Shown in pieces: positions 5,751-5,766 of a stretch of 5,766 nt of DNA. Numbering within the stretch: position 1 is the stretch's first letter; each line of letters opens with the position of its first letter. The stretch is from an uncultured Ruminococcus sp. (GTDB lineage: Bacteria; Bacillota; Clostridia; Oscillospirales; Ruminococcaceae): assembly GCA_946186215.1 (NCBI GenBank), contig CAMHMM010000127.1, positions 1 to 5,766 on the forward strand. The letters are read 5' to 3'. Below the pieces are notes generated by a model. The model made no database searches. It had not been told where the DNA came from and saw only the letters and a list, made by a program, of their open reading frames with translations. The translations under genes and the position numbers were made by a program.

Positions 5751-5766
5751 TTATGCTATATCAACA

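Overview
The window looks like chromosomal DNA from a clostridial Bacillota, most plausibly a Ruminococcus-type gut anaerobe. This is inferred from strong GGGAGG-type ribosome binding sites, moderate GC with AT-rich gaps, a fermentative phosphotransacetylase and the protein styles. No rRNA or other taxonomic marker is present, so the genus is a guess.

Layout. Four genes lie on the plus strand. They are the 3' part of a phosphate acetyltransferase gene (pta, 1-843), a small six-helix membrane protein of unknown function (1046-1651), a two-domain PPK2-type polyphosphate:AMP phosphotransferase (1694-3217) and a PaaK-like adenylate-forming enzyme (3314-4642). A hairpin follows pta, and a second hairpin without a good T tract follows the PPK2 gene. 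The membrane protein and the PPK2 gene are 42 bases apart with no terminator between them and may be co-transcribed. A PPK2 enzyme and a phosphotransacetylase both concern phosphoryl and energy currency, but the hairpin after pta argues that they are separate transcription units.

From 4643 to 5222 there is no credible gene. The first half (4634-4960) is a tandem array of about 3.4 units with a 96-97 base period. Each unit opens with a short hairpin. The first unit overlaps the end of the PaaK-like gene and supplies its stop codon. A very strong rho-independent terminator (4972-5010) closes the array, so the array is probably the long 3' untranslated region of the PaaK-like transcript, or a separate structured RNA or mobile repeat. 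A second terminator (5074-5118) serves the convergent minus-strand gene. A degenerate tRNA-3'-end-like segment lies just before it on that strand.

The right end (5223-5750, minus strand) encodes the C-terminal AraC-type DNA-binding domain and linker of a regulator, possibly a response regulator. The reading frame looks coding for 32 codons upstream of its only conventional start (GTG) and then meets an in-frame TAA at 5751-5753. The gene is therefore either interrupted or truncated.

The most unusual item is the 97-base hairpin repeat array. Apart from it and the damaged regulator, the window is ordinary metabolic chromosome, and I see no defence system, CRISPR array or intact mobile element.
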